DNA of 64,000 nucleotides from Microlunatus soli (GCF_900105385.1 NZ_LT629772.1:4774001-4838000); one strand, 5' to 3'. Positions 52,884 to 61,588 are shown, counted from the stretch's first letter. The notes: generated from the sequence alone by a model not told the origin. Translations and numbers: made by a program.

Positions 52884-54591
52884 CCGCCGGCTCCGGTCGG
52901 TGCACCCCCCGCGGCTTGTAGCCGAGTTCACCGGCCACGCCGACGGTGTCGGACAACAGCCAGATGATGCTCAGCCACATCTCGGTGCCCTGCAGACCGG
53001 GAACGGTCGCCGGCGCCGATGCGGCCGCCGGTGAGGGTGCCTGGAATCCGAAGCCCTGCTCGGGAGTCCAGTGCCCGAGCGCATCGGACAGCAAGGACGA
53101 GGCCAGGGCGACCACGTCCTCGCGTCGGTAGTCGGTCTGCCGGCCGGCCAACCAGAGCGGATGGATGACGTCCAGCACGTTGCAGGCGTTCTGCCGGTCG
53201 CGCGCGAAGTAGCGCTGCACCCGGGCATGGGTGAGGACGGTGTCGATCACCCGCTCCGGATGCGGCAACGGCAGCCCGAACTGTGCGTAGGTGCCACGGG
53301 ACGCGCGGTAGAAGCCGTTGACGACCTGCAACAGGTCTTCGCCGTCGCGTCCGCCCCACATCCCGGTGCGCGGGTCGACCCGAAGGGCCAGTGCACCCCA
53401 GAGCGCCTCGACCGTTCCGGGGCGACCTCGCTCGTCGCGCGTCAGATTCCACCGCAGTGCGGTGCCGAGCGCATCGATGTAGTGTCCCGCACTCCAGGCC
53501 TTCTCCTGCCAGGGAAGGGAATCCAGGAATTCCAGCAGTTCCGCCGGCTCCGCGTCGGCGACCGCCCGTACGGGGTGTTCGAAGCCGGAGCCGAGCACGT
53601 CCAGGGCGTAGCCGACAGCCAGGATGTGGTAGGCGCTGTCGCGGTCCCAGAGCCCGACCAGTCCCGACCGCGGGGCGGGCCCCGGCCTGCCGTCGGGCTC
53701 GATCTCGGGCAGCAGCCCGGAGTCCGGATCCTGCAGCCTTCGCAGCCGATCGAGTTGGTCGGCTGCCGGAAGTTGGGATGGTGCCGCGCCGGTCAGCAGA
53801 TCGGCGACCTCGATCGCGTCACACTGCGGACGGACCTTGATCGGGCCACCCGGTTTGTCGGTGAACCAACCGGAATCGCCGTCCCAGTAGCGATCCAGGA
53901 CGGCGGCCGCCTCCGAACGAGCCCGTTCGGCGAACGCCTTCACCCGACCGGCAAGATCACCGCTGGCGGTCGGCGTCGGCTGCTCGTTCGCCTCCTCGAC
54001 GGGCGGCACCCGCCAGCGCAGCAGTCGTGCCGGATTGCCACCGACCACGGCGCCGGCCGGTACGTCCTTGACCACCACGGCGCCGGCGGCGATCATCGCC
54101 TTGTCACCGATGGTGACGCCGTCCACGATCACCACCTGGGAGCCGATCCAGACGTCGGAGCCGATGTTGACGCCGACGGTGGAGATCGGCTGCCGGAAGA
54201 CCTCGGTGTCGGGATCGGACATGGTGTGGTTGAAGCCCAGGATCGACGTATGGGCACCGATCCGGACAGCGTCGCCCATGGTGATCTTGCCCCGGACCAC
54301 GGTGAACGTGTTGATCGTGCAGTCCCGGCCCATGATCACCTCGCCGGACAGGTAGGCGTGGCCGGCGATGTAGGAACGGTCGCCGAGCCGCAGCACGTCG
54401 TTCTGCACCGCGGCGGCTTCACTGACGAAGCAGCGCTCACCGAACTGCCAGTCCGGATGTGCTGCCGTCAAACGCCGCTGGTGATCCAGCTGGCGGTCCC
54501 GAGCCCGGTCATCGGCTCGGGACCAGAATCCCCAGGGTGAGAAGTCGAAGTAGGACTGGTCCAGTGCGGCGGCGTCGACGTCGGTAGTCAC
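52858..54591 (-). CDS. Hexapeptide acetyltransferase fused to an alpha/alpha-toroid domain
   Basis: A 577-residue two-part protein. Residues about 60-205 are a left-handed beta-helix acetyltransferase of the maltose/galactoside type ([14 protein letters not shown] with the catalytic histidine; [31 protein letters not shown]). Residues about 230-577 form a tryptophan-rich helical region ([57 protein letters not shown]) like a glycosidase or glycan-processing toroid. It probably acetylates or processes a sugar polymer. GTG 54591 lies eight bases after TAGGGT. Fusions of these two folds are unfamiliar to me. Confidence 0.8.
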   Translation of the reverse strand: MTTDVDAAALDQSYFDFSPWGFWSRADDRARDRQLDHQRRLTAAHPDWQFGERCFVSEAAAVQNDVLRLGDRSYIAGHAYLSGEVIMGRDCTINTFTVVRGKITMGDAVRIGAHTSILGFNHTMSDPDTEVFRQPISTVGVNIGSDVWIGSQVVIVDGVTIGDKAMIAAGAVVVKDVPAGAVVGGNPARLLRWRVPPVEEANEQPTPTASGDLAGRVKAFAERARSEAAAVLDRYWDGDSGWFTDKPGGPIKVRPQCDAIEVADLLTGAAPSQLPAADQLDRLRRLQDPDSGLLPEIEPDGRPGPAPRSGLVGLWDRDSAYHILAVGYALDVLGSGFEHPVRAVADAEPAELLEFLDSLPWQEKAWSAGHYIDALGTALRWNLTRDERGRPGTVEALWGALALRVDPRTGMWGGRDGEDLLQVVNGFYRASRGTYAQFGLPLPHPERVIDTVLTHARVQRYFARDRQNACNVLDVIHPLWLAGRQTDYRREDVVALASSLLSDALGHWTPEQGFGFQAPSPAAASAPATVPGLQGTEMWLSIIWLLSDTVGVAGELGYKPRGVHRPEPAVSGVVRPR

Positions 54592-54656
54592 GGAAGACAA
54601 CCCTACGTCGACCGACGTCGGCGGACCGATCCGTCTTCCGGTTTTGATACCCCGGA

Positions 54657-55337
54657 TCACCGACGATCGGCTCGGAGGTAGATCAGCGGCCCCAGTCTGC
54701 TGGTCTCATGATCGATCTCCCGCGCGTCGTTGAAACCGGCGTCGGAGAAGAGCTGCGGCAGCGACACGTCGACCAGGCTCTGCCAGGCCGGCTGATGGTG
54801 CTGGTGCCGTTGATGATCATGCTCGGTGGCTCCACCCGCGATCTCCAGCACGGTCACCGTTCCTCCGGGCCGCAGGACGCGTAACGCCTCGGCCGCGAAC
54901 CGTTCCCGGTCGGCGGCCTGCAGATGATGCAGCGCCAGGCTGCTGACGATCCGGTCCAACGATCCGTCCTCGAAGGGCAGCCGGTCGGCGTACCCGTGGA
55001 TCAGGGTCGAGTTCGCCTGCGCGCGCCGAAGCTTGCGGGCGGCCCGGGCCAGCGCCCGCCGGTCCGGGTCCAATCCGGCGAGATCGAGACCGGGAACGGT
55101 CCTGGCCACGGTCTGCAGCACGGTGCCGGTGCCGCAACCGACATCGAGCAGCCGTTGCCCGGGCGTGAGCTCGGCCAGCTCGACCAGCCGCCGGTACCGC
55201 CGGCCCATGCCGACCGCCACGGCGAGCGGGTCGTAGAAGCGCATCAGCCACGGCTTGCCCATGCCCGGCAGGAAGGGCCGCTCGGTGCCTTGCGGGGCGT
55301 CGTCGATCAGGCGGGGACCATCGGTCGTTCGGGTCAT
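54657..55337 (-). CDS. Class I SAM-dependent methyltransferase
   Basis: A 226-residue methyltransferase of the UbiE/Methyltransf_11 type. Motif I is [16 protein letters not shown], then [20 protein letters not shown] and the motif III-like [13 protein letters not shown] histidine-rich stretch ([10 protein letters not shown]) is an odd insertion near residue 180. The acceptor is unknown. It diverges from an AraC regulator, 116 bases away. A nine-codon upstream frame (ATG to TGA) ends overlapping its ATG. Confidence 0.88.
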   Translation of the reverse strand: MTRTTDGPRLIDDAPQGTERPFLPGMGKPWLMRFYDPLAVAVGMGRRYRRLVELAELTPGQRLLDVGCGTGTVLQTVARTVPGLDLAGLDPDRRALARAARKLRRAQANSTLIHGYADRLPFEDGSLDRIVSSLALHHLQAADRERFAAEALRVLRPGGTVTVLEIAGGATEHDHQRHQHHQPAWQSLVDVSLPQLFSDAGFNDAREIDHETSRLGPLIYLRADRR

Positions 55338-55452
55338 GATTGTCCAATCCGTTGGGTCATTCGTGCTAAACCGTCCAGCAGGAGATAGGGTCCTGACGGT
55401 TCGACTCAAGGGTCGGTCGCAGCCGAGCGGACGACCAGGACGGAAGTCGGTG

Positions 55453-56421
55453 ATGACAGGACGTTCGTCGGACGGCCACCCCGGCCGGCATCGCAGGCAT
55501 GGCACCCAATTGCGCACCGTCCGGGCCGACGGCACACCGGTCTACCGCTATCAACCGCGGCCCGGGATGCCACCGATCGGTGTCGTCCGGTTCGACGACG
55601 ATCATCTGGCCGACGGGCCTGCCGGTCACCGGCATGCGCACGACTTCCTGGTCCTGATCTTCATCGAGTCCGGCGACGGCGAGGCGCGGATCGACGGGCG
55701 TCAGCAGATCCTGGGGCCGGGCGACGTGTACGCCGTTCCGGCCGGGCAGGTGCTCGGATCCGGCACGCCGACGGCGATCAGTCGCTGCAGCGCCTGGGCG
55801 GTGTTCTTCACCGCCGACGCGGTGATCGGCGGCGACGCCGGGTCGCCGTTGCACTGGAGCCGGCATCCGCTGCTGTCACTCTTCGCCCCTGGGCGATCGC
55901 CTGCCGCCGGGATCCTCACGGTCCCGGCGGCGCTGCGTGCCGACTGGTCGCGATGGTACGCCGACCTGCAGGCCGAGCTCGCCGAACCCGGTCGGCTGGG
56001 CGCCGCCCAGGCAACCATCGCAACGCTGACCAGGCTGCTGGTGGCCGCGAGCCGACTCGATCCGAATCCGAGCGGCGCGGCCCCGATCGACCCGCTGGTG
56101 ACCCGGGTCTTCGAAGTGATCGAGGCTCGCTACGCCGAGCCGATCTCCACCCGGGACGTCGCCGACGAGCTCGGATACACGGCAGGCCATCTGACGACGA
56201 TGATCCGGGAACGAACGGGCCGCACAGTGCTGGACTGGATCACCGAGCGACGGATGGGTGAAGTGCGCCGCCTCCTCGCCGAGACCGACCTGTCGGTCCG
56301 GGCGATCGCGACTCGGACCGGTCACCGCGACGGCGAGTACCTGACACGCCGGTTCCGCGATCGCTACGGCAGTACGCCGTTGCAGTGGCGTCAGGCGATG
56401 ATCCGCCGACCGGACCGATAG
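55453..56421 (+). CDS. AraC-family regulator with cupin sensor
   Basis: A 322-residue regulator. A cupin-like N-terminal half (HRHAHDFLVLIFIESGDGEARIDG; LGPGDVYAVPAGQ) probably binds a small ligand. The C-terminal AraC pair of helix-turn-helices is STRDVADELGYTAGHLTTMI and RAIATRTGHRDGEYLTRRFR. ATG 55453 is used; a GTG directly before it is equally possible. It converges with the second AraC gene and overlaps it by 31 bases. Its target may be the divergent methyltransferase. Confidence 0.9.
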   Translation: MTGRSSDGHPGRHRRHGTQLRTVRADGTPVYRYQPRPGMPPIGVVRFDDDHLADGPAGHRHAHDFLVLIFIESGDGEARIDGRQQILGPGDVYAVPAGQVLGSGTPTAISRCSAWAVFFTADAVIGGDAGSPLHWSRHPLLSLFAPGRSPAAGILTVPAALRADWSRWYADLQAELAEPGRLGAAQATIATLTRLLVAASRLDPNPSGAAPIDPLVTRVFEVIEARYAEPISTRDVADELGYTAGHLTTMIRERTGRTVLDWITERRMGEVRRLLAETDLSVRAIATRTGHRDGEYLTRRFRDRYGSTPLQWRQAMIRRPDR

Positions 56422-57197
56422 GCGGCCGGGGTGGTGCCGATCATCCGACGCAGGTGCCGGGTCAGGTGCGCCTGATCGTAGAAGCCGGTACGGACCGCCA
56501 CCTCGGAGATCGCCATCCCGGCCAGCAGCAGTTCTCGCGCCCGCTCGATCCGGCGACCGGTCAGGTAACGATGTGGCGGCAGACCGAAGGCATCGGTGAA
56601 CGAGCGGATCAGATGGGTGCTGCTGACGCCGAGTTGGCCGGCCGCCGCAGCCAGGTCCAGACCATCCACCAGATGATCGTCGAGCAGGTCCCGCATCCGT
56701 GCCGCCAGCGGGCGATCCGAGCGCCGCTCCGGAAGCTCCGGCCGATCCCGGAGATGCCACTGCAGCCGATCGGTGATCAACGCCAACCGGGACTCCGCCT
56801 GCAGGGGGTCGGTGGCGGAGCCCAGGACGGCATGCAGTTGGTCGATCCGGAGCCGCAGCCGGGGATCGGTGAACTCCGGACGGTCGACGGCACGACCGAT
56901 CAGGCCGGCCCCGATCACATCGGGGTCCAGGTAGATCACCCGCTTACGGAATCCGCCGCTGCGCGCCGGACGGCCGTCGTGGGCGACCTGTGGTGGCAGC
57001 AGTGTGATCATCGACTGCAATGCACCGTGCTCACGGTGATCCAGGTCGTAGCGGACCGCGCCGTCATCGACGATCAGCAGCGTCCAGGTGTCGTGGGTGT
57101 GCAGCGGGTAGGCGTGCTCGGCGAAGCGGGCATGGAAGACTTCGCGGATCCCGGGCACGCCCGGTTGCCATGCCGACACGCGATCCGAGGTCGTCAC
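56391..57197 (-). CDS. AraC-family regulator
   Basis: A 268-residue regulator with an AraC-type ligand domain (FAEHAYPLHTHDTWTLLIVDDGAVRYDLD) and a C-terminal double helix-turn-helix (AAAAGQLGVSSTHLIRSFTDAFGLPP; EVAVRTGFYDQAHLTRHLRR). GTG 57197 overlaps the TetR stop in a GTGA arrangement, so the two regulators are co-translated. Genes of this type often control exporters, but none is adjacent. Confidence 0.9.
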   Translation of the reverse strand: MTTSDRVSAWQPGVPGIREVFHARFAEHAYPLHTHDTWTLLIVDDGAVRYDLDHREHGALQSMITLLPPQVAHDGRPARSGGFRKRVIYLDPDVIGAGLIGRAVDRPEFTDPRLRLRIDQLHAVLGSATDPLQAESRLALITDRLQWHLRDRPELPERRSDRPLAARMRDLLDDHLVDGLDLAAAAGQLGVSSTHLIRSFTDAFGLPPHRYLTGRRIERARELLLAGMAISEVAVRTGFYDQAHLTRHLRRMIGTTPAAYRSGRRIIA

Positions 57198-57790
57198 CCG
57201 TTCGACGGTACAACCGACCGCACCAGGGTCACCATGCTGCGGCCGGCGGCGTACAGCGGCTCGGGGTCGCGGCCGGCCCGACTGAGCAGGAAGGCGCCCT
57301 CGGTGATCATGATCAGGGTGTTCGCCAGATCACGGGCGCGGGCCGGGTCGTCGACGAAGCCGGCGAACCAGGCCGTCCCGTGCTCCAGCCAGTCGGCGAA
57401 CACCTCTGCCGCCGCCGACCGGAGGCGTTCGTTGCTGCTGGCGACGTCCAGCGCCATCGTCGCAATCGGGCAGCCGTCGGCGTAGTCGCCGGCGACCAGG
57501 TTGTCCGCGGCAACACCGAAGGCGTGGTCCAGTGCCGCTGCCGGATCGTCACGCTCGGCCAGGGTGTCCAGCACCAGCTGCATGAACTGGGGGCCGGAGG
57601 TCCGGATCATGTCCTCGGCCAGATCGTCCTTGCCGCCGGGGAAGAAGTGGTAGATCGAACCGAACGGCGCCCGTGCCGCGCTGGACACGTGTTTCAGCCC
57701 GGTGCCGGCATAGCCATGCCGTGCGAACAGCTCGGCCGACGCCGCTCGGATCCGGCTCCTGGTGTCCGGTTCATCCCTTGCCTTCGTCAT
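57194..57790 (-). CDS. TetR-family repressor, LmrA/YxaF type
   Basis: A 198-residue repressor. The helix-turn-helix is FARHGYAGTGLKHVSSAARAPFGSIYHFFPGGKDDL. GCPIATMALDVASSNERLR is the LmrA/YxaF C-terminal signature; members of this group bind flavonoids and other aromatics. ATG 57790 is seven bases after TAGACT, a leaderless-type -10. A TAGA-N4-TCTA palindrome lies between it and the divergent hydrolase. Confidence 0.92.
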   Translation of the reverse strand: MTKARDEPDTRSRIRAASAELFARHGYAGTGLKHVSSAARAPFGSIYHFFPGGKDDLAEDMIRTSGPQFMQLVLDTLAERDDPAAALDHAFGVAADNLVAGDYADGCPIATMALDVASSNERLRSAAAEVFADWLEHGTAWFAGFVDDPARARDLANTLIMITEGAFLLSRAGRDPEPLYAAGRSMVTLVRSVVPSNG

Positions 57791-57816
57791 GCACCACAGT
57801 CTAGGGTCGGAGTCAG

Positions 57817-57828
57817 TAGAACGATCTA
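57817..57828. promoter_or_regulatory. Palindromic operator TAGA-ACGA-TCTA
   Basis: A 12-base palindrome midway between the TetR gene and the hydrolase at 57881. TAGA/TCTA arms are typical of LmrA/YxaF-type operators as I recall them. It lies 14 bases upstream of the TAGACT box of the TetR gene, so it could control both directions. Confidence 0.6.
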
Positions 57829-57880
57829 TCAAATGAGTGTCGAGCTCAAGTCGATGTCGAAGCGCGATCGAGGAGTCTCC

Positions 57881-58747
57881 ATGCCGAGCGTGCACCTGCC
57901 CGCCGGGCCGATCGACTATCAGGATTCCGGCGGCACCGGGCCGGCCATCGTGTTCGGGCACGGGCCGCCGATGGACCATCGGGCCTGGCGCAAGGTGATA
58001 CCGCTGCTGGACGGCTATCGGTGCATCGCGCCGACGCTGCCGATGGGCGGCCACCGTCGACCGATGAACGCCGAAGCAGACCTGTCCCAGCGCGGGATGG
58101 CCACCATCCTGGCGGACTTCCTTGATGCGCTCGAGCTGACCGACGTCACCCTGGTGCTCAACGACTGGGGTGGCGGCCAGTTCATGATCAACGAGGGCCG
58201 CACCGATCGGATCGGACGGCTTGCGCTGGTTGCCTGCGAGGCCTTCGACAACTTCCCACCGGTGCAGCTGCTGCGTGTCGCCGGCGCCGTCCCGGGTGGG
58301 ATGTGGCTGCTCGTCACACTGATGGGATGGCGGCCGTTCCGCCGGATGCGGGGTGGTTATGGCGGCATGTCGGTCCGCGGGCTGCCCGACGAGCTGTTGG
58401 TCGACTGGTTCCGCCCGGCGGCGGCCGATCGCCGGATCCGTCGTGACTTCGCCAAGTTCGCCGCCGGCAGCCCTCGCCGATCGACGTTGCGTTCCTGGGC
58501 GGAGCAGTGGCAGCGGTTTACCCGGCCGGTGCTGGTGGTCTGGGCGGACCACGATCCGCTGATGCCGGCTGAGCACGGGCCGCGGCTGGCCGCGCACTAT
58601 CCGAACGCCGAGCTGGTGCTGATCCGGGACTCGGCCACCCTGGTGCCCGAGGATCAGCCCGAACAACTCGCCGCACTGTTGGCCGACTTCGCCTCCGGTC
58701 GTCCGGTGACCCGGCAGGTCAGGAACGTACAAGACCGGTCCGACTGA
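57881..58747 (+). CDS. Alpha/beta hydrolase with aspartate nucleophile
   Basis: A 288-residue hydrolase. The oxyanion segment is FGHGPPMDHRAWRKVIPLL and the nucleophile elbow is LVLNDWGGGQ with D95, as in haloalkane dehalogenases and epoxide hydrolases. VVWADHDPLMP and a C-terminal SATLVPEDQPEQL follow; the usual catalytic histidine near the end is not evident in that last segment, which is odd. GAGGAG precedes ATG 57881. It is the probable target of the divergent TetR repressor. Confidence 0.87.
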   Translation: MPSVHLPAGPIDYQDSGGTGPAIVFGHGPPMDHRAWRKVIPLLDGYRCIAPTLPMGGHRRPMNAEADLSQRGMATILADFLDALELTDVTLVLNDWGGGQFMINEGRTDRIGRLALVACEAFDNFPPVQLLRVAGAVPGGMWLLVTLMGWRPFRRMRGGYGGMSVRGLPDELLVDWFRPAAADRRIRRDFAKFAAGSPRRSTLRSWAEQWQRFTRPVLVVWADHDPLMPAEHGPRLAAHYPNAELVLIRDSATLVPEDQPEQLAALLADFASGRPVTRQVRNVQDRSD

Positions 58748-58766
58748 GTCCGGCAGGGTTGAGTCC

Positions 58767-59219
58767 ATGAGCACCGTCCTGGACCATGATCAACCGCTGG
58801 ACCGTCGGCTGCGCTTCGACACCAAGGTCGCGGTGCTGCTCCGCGACGACCTACCGACCTGGCAACGGCTGAACGCGACAGCGTTCCTGATCAGCGCGAT
58901 AGCCGGCAGCAACTCCGAGCTGATGGGCGAGCCGTACGTGGACGCCGACCACGTCAACTACCTCCCGATGCTGCGGCAACCGGTGCTGGTCTTCGAGGGC
59001 GACGCCGAGATGATCAAGAACGCGCACCAACGTGCACTGCGCAGGGAGTTGGCGATGGCCGTCTTCACCGCCGACCTGTTCCACACCGGCAACGACGTGG
59101 ACAATCGGGCGGCGGTGGCACGGGTCGGCACCGCGGCCCTCGATCTGGTCGGCATCGCCGTGCACGGCCCGCGGAACGCCGTCGACCGGACCGTCAAGGG
59201 CGCCAGGCTCCATCCCTGA
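58767..59219 (+). CDS. DUF2000 protein
   Basis: A 150-residue protein with the DUF2000 pattern: FDTKVAVLLRDDLPTWQRLNATAFLISAIAG, then NYLPMLRQPVLVFEGDAEMI and a closing VGIAVHGPRNAVDRTVKG. The fold resembles peptidyl-tRNA hydrolase 2, but function is unknown. It lies 19 bases after the hydrolase and is likely co-transcribed under the same TetR control. Confidence 0.87.
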   Translation: MSTVLDHDQPLDRRLRFDTKVAVLLRDDLPTWQRLNATAFLISAIAGSNSELMGEPYVDADHVNYLPMLRQPVLVFEGDAEMIKNAHQRALRRELAMAVFTADLFHTGNDVDNRAAVARVGTAALDLVGIAVHGPRNAVDRTVKGARLHP

Positions 59220-59232
59220 CGACCCGGCACTG

Positions 59233-59688
59233 TCACTTCGCCCCGCCGATGCCGCCCCAGACGGCGTGCGCACCGGCGTCACCGGTCAGCACCACCTGCA
59301 CCGTGGTCGCGATCGCCGCGGCGATCACCAGCAGCGCGATGAGCACCGTCATCCAGGTCCGGCGCCGGACGAACCGCAGGTAGGCCCATTGCCCGGCGCT
59401 GGTGACGAACAGGCCGATGGCGAAGGGCAGGATCCGACGGGCCAGTGTCGCGTGTTCGTTGATCGCTGCACCGATTCCCATGTGATCGGCGAGATTCTCA
59501 CCGGCCGTGACAGTGATCGGCACCAGGATCAACCCGACCAGCGCCAGCAGTGGGGTCAGGAAGGTGAACTTGCGCTGGGCTGCCGGCCAGACCGATCCCA
59601 GGATCGCCAACAGTGAGGCACCCGGCAACAGCACCAACACGAAGTGCACCAACAGTGGATGGATCGGTAGGCCGTTGACGGTGATCAT
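59233..59688 (-). CDS. DUF2231 membrane protein
   Basis: A 151-residue protein with four membrane helices and the DUF2231 signature GLPIHPLLVHFVLVLLPGA (two histidines in helix 1). Similar proteins bind or relate to haem or electron transfer in some bacteria, but the role here is unknown. It lies 15 bases downstream of the lipoprotein gene and should be part of the same ECF sigma-controlled transcript. Confidence 0.88.
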   Translation of the reverse strand: MITVNGLPIHPLLVHFVLVLLPGASLLAILGSVWPAAQRKFTFLTPLLALVGLILVPITVTAGENLADHMGIGAAINEHATLARRILPFAIGLFVTSAGQWAYLRFVRRRTWMTVLIALLVIAAAIATTVQVVLTGDAGAHAVWGGIGGAK

Positions 59689-59703
59689 GGTCGTCTCCTG
59701 TCG

Positions 59704-60240
59704 TCAGTAGCCGCCGAGGTCCGGTTCGGAGCCACTGATCCTGCTGCCGTCGGGTTTGATCATGTACCAGACCCCGCCGACGCCTTGGCCGGTGCTGTCG
59801 CCGGCGGCCTTGTCCTTCACGTAGGTGTAGAGCGGCCAACCGTCGACGGTCACCTGATACGTCCCGTCCAACGATCGGATCGTGTCGACGGTGCCCGTGA
59901 CGCCCTCGGCCGTCGGGTCGGCGGTCTTGCTGGTGATCGGCGGCCAGGCGGCCAGGCAGTCGCCGGTGCAGTTGCTCTTGTCCGACCCCTGCTTGTCCTT
60001 GGTGAAGATGTAGGCGGTCATCCCCTTGCCGTCGACGACCACCGTGCCCTGTGACACCGAGCCGGTCATGATCGACGCCGAACCCTGTGCCTTCGGGGCC
60101 GGGGTGGAAGCGGCCGGGGTGGAAGCAGCCGGGCTGGAGGGAGCCGGCTTGGTTGCGGCGGGCTGCTGGGCCGAGCTGCATGCCGCCAGCAGCAGCGGCA
60201 ACCCCAACACGGCGAGCCTGACTGAGTGCGGAACCGGCAT
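59704..60240 (-). CDS. Secreted lipoprotein with COG4315-type repeats
   Basis: A 178-residue lipoprotein. The signal ends in lipobox LLAAC (C21), then a proline-alanine-serine linker. Two repeats of the 'DGxGxTxYxFxxD' kind follow: GKGMTAYIFTKDKQGSDKSNCTGDCLAAWPP, and DGWPLYTYVKDKAAGDSTGQGVGGVWYMIKPDG. The pair of cysteines in NCTGDC is conserved in the family. An upstream in-frame start at 60312 is excluded: it would lie ahead of the promoter at 60280-60305. It diverges from the ECF sigma gene. Confidence 0.9.
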   Translation of the reverse strand: MPVPHSVRLAVLGLPLLLAACSSAQQPAATKPAPSSPAASTPAASTPAPKAQGSASIMTGSVSQGTVVVDGKGMTAYIFTKDKQGSDKSNCTGDCLAAWPPITSKTADPTAEGVTGTVDTIRSLDGTYQVTVDGWPLYTYVKDKAAGDSTGQGVGGVWYMIKPDGSRISGSEPDLGGY

Positions 60241-60279
60241 CGTTACCCCCGGGGTCGTGAATGGATGGGTCAACCGGAT

Positions 60280-60305
60280 GACGAGACAGCCGGGCGTCCG
60301 GTTCA
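60280..60305 (-). promoter_or_regulatory. ECF sigma promoter of the lipoprotein-DUF2231 operon
   Basis: On the minus strand TGAACC (60305-60300) is followed after exactly 16 bases by CGTC (60283-60280). This matches the SigL-type ECF promoter pattern and is the mirror image of the promoter at 60325-60350. Confidence 0.8.
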
Positions 60306-60324
60306 ATGCCATGCTGAGAAGCGT

Positions 60325-60350
60325 TGAACCATCTCGGCCCGGGGACCGTA
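60325..60350 (+). promoter_or_regulatory. ECF sigma promoter of the sigma/anti-sigma operon
   Basis: TGAACC (60325-60330), 16 bases, then CGTA (60347-60350). The same -35 and spacing as the divergent promoter, so the sigma factor most likely drives its own gene. It also shows that translation must start downstream, at GTG 60375. Confidence 0.8.
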
Positions 60351-60374
60351 GTCCCGACGGGGGATGGGAGGACG

Positions 60375-60905
60375 GTGACCGGACTACAGGAGTCGGAGTG
60401 GCAGCAGCTCCACGACCGACATGCTGCCGAGCTGTGGCGCTTCACGTTGTCCCTGACCCGGGATCGACAGGTCGCCGAGGACATCGTCCAGGAGGTGCTG
60501 CTGCGTGCCTGGCGGGCCGATGACCTCGCTCACCGCGACGAGTCGGCCACCCGGGCCTGGCTGTTCACGGTCGCCCGCCGGTTGGTGATCGACCGCTGGC
60601 GCAGTGCCCCGGTCCGGCGAGAGGTTCCCGACGCCAGCGAGGAACGCATCGAGGTGTCTGCGCCGGCCGGTGACCGGCAGGACCGTACCGATGAACTGCT
60701 CGACCGCTGGCTGATCGCCGATGCGTTGACCGACCTGACCGAGGACCACCGCGCGGTGTTGATCGCCGCCTACTACGAGGGCCGGACCACCGCCGACATC
60801 GCGGGCCGACTGGAGATTGCCGAGGGGACTGTGAAATCGCGCCTGCACTACGGACTGCGGCATCTGCGGATGATCTTGCAGGAGAAGGGGGTGACCCGAT
60901 CGTGA
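60375..60905 (+). CDS. ECF RNA polymerase sigma factor, SigL-like
   Basis: A 176-residue sigma factor. Region 2 is AEDIVQEVLLRAWR with ATRAWLFTVARRLVIDRWR, and region 4 is LIAAYYEGRTTADIAGRLEIAEGTVKSRLHYGLRHLR. The GTG at 60375 is preceded by GGGAGG and sits about 25 bases after the -10. Its partner anti-sigma gene overlaps it by four bases. The promoter pattern it appears to read (TGAACC-N16-CGT) resembles that of mycobacterial SigL. Confidence 0.93.
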   Translation: MTGLQESEWQQLHDRHAAELWRFTLSLTRDRQVAEDIVQEVLLRAWRADDLAHRDESATRAWLFTVARRLVIDRWRSAPVRREVPDASEERIEVSAPAGDRQDRTDELLDRWLIADALTDLTEDHRAVLIAAYYEGRTTADIAGRLEIAEGTVKSRLHYGLRHLRMILQEKGVTRS

Positions 60906-61588
60906 ACGCGCCGGATCCGTTCAGCCAGTGGGATGCCGCCTATGTCCTGGGTGCGTTGTCGGTCGCCGATCGGCGGGTCTATGAGGAACATCTCGCCGAG
61001 TGCCCACAATGTCGGACCGCGGTCACCGAGTTGGCCGGGATGCCCGGTCTGCTGGCCGGGCTGCCGGCAGCGGACGCCGTGGCCCTCGGCGATCACACCC
61101 AGCCCGAGCCGGGTGCTGCCGATCTACCGACCTCGGTCGCTCGGATGCGGACTCCGCGACGCTTCGGACGGCTCCGGTTGCCGCTGCTGCTCGCCGTGCT
61201 GGTGGCCTTGGTGGTCGGGGTGGGGATCGGAGCGGTCGGCGGCTACCTCGTCACCCGCACGCCACCGCCGTCCGCGGTCCGGGTCGCGTTCAGCCCGCTC
61301 CATCCGACACCGATGATCGCGGTGGCCGACCTGCTCCGAACCGGTGATCGGACCGAGATCACGATCGACTGCCAGTACGCCGCCGGCGGCAGCTACACCC
61401 GCACCGTTGACTATGCCCTCACGGTGGTCGGCAAAGACGGGCGGCGCCGGCCCGGCACCAGGTGGAGTGCCGGGCCGGGAGACCGCAGGTCGGCGCGGGC
61501 GAACGTCGCGCTGCCGTTGTCGGAGATCGAGGCGCTGGAGATCGACTACGCCGATTCCGGGAAGCCGGTGATGCGGGCAACCCTGTGA
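60902..61588 (+). CDS. Zinc-binding transmembrane anti-sigma factor
   Basis: A 228-residue protein. The N-terminal zinc anti-sigma motif is H30-x3-C34-x2-C37 (EEHLAECPQC). One membrane helix lies at about residues 96-120 (LLLAVLVALVVGVGIGAVGGYLV) and an external beta-rich domain follows. It should hold the sigma factor inactive until the zinc site is oxidised or the protein is cleaved. GTG 60902 overlaps the sigma gene stop (GTGA). Confidence 0.92.
   Translation: MNAPDPFSQWDAAYVLGALSVADRRVYEEHLAECPQCRTAVTELAGMPGLLAGLPAADAVALGDHTQPEPGAADLPTSVARMRTPRRFGRLRLPLLLAVLVALVVGVGIGAVGGYLVTRTPPPSAVRVAFSPLHPTPMIAVADLLRTGDRTEITIDCQYAAGGSYTRTVDYALTVVGKDGRRRPGTRWSAGPGDRRSARANVALPLSEIEALEIDYADSGKPVMRATL

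Noticed and set aside
53071..54540. A 489-residue plus-strand frame opposite the acetyltransferase fusion
   Set aside because: The minus-strand reading contains hexapeptide repeats and conserved toroid-like motifs; the plus-strand reading has none.
60324..60375. Upstream ATG as start of the ECF sigma gene
   Set aside because: It would place the start at the promoter's -35 element; GTG 60375 follows GGGAGG and lies downstream of the -10.
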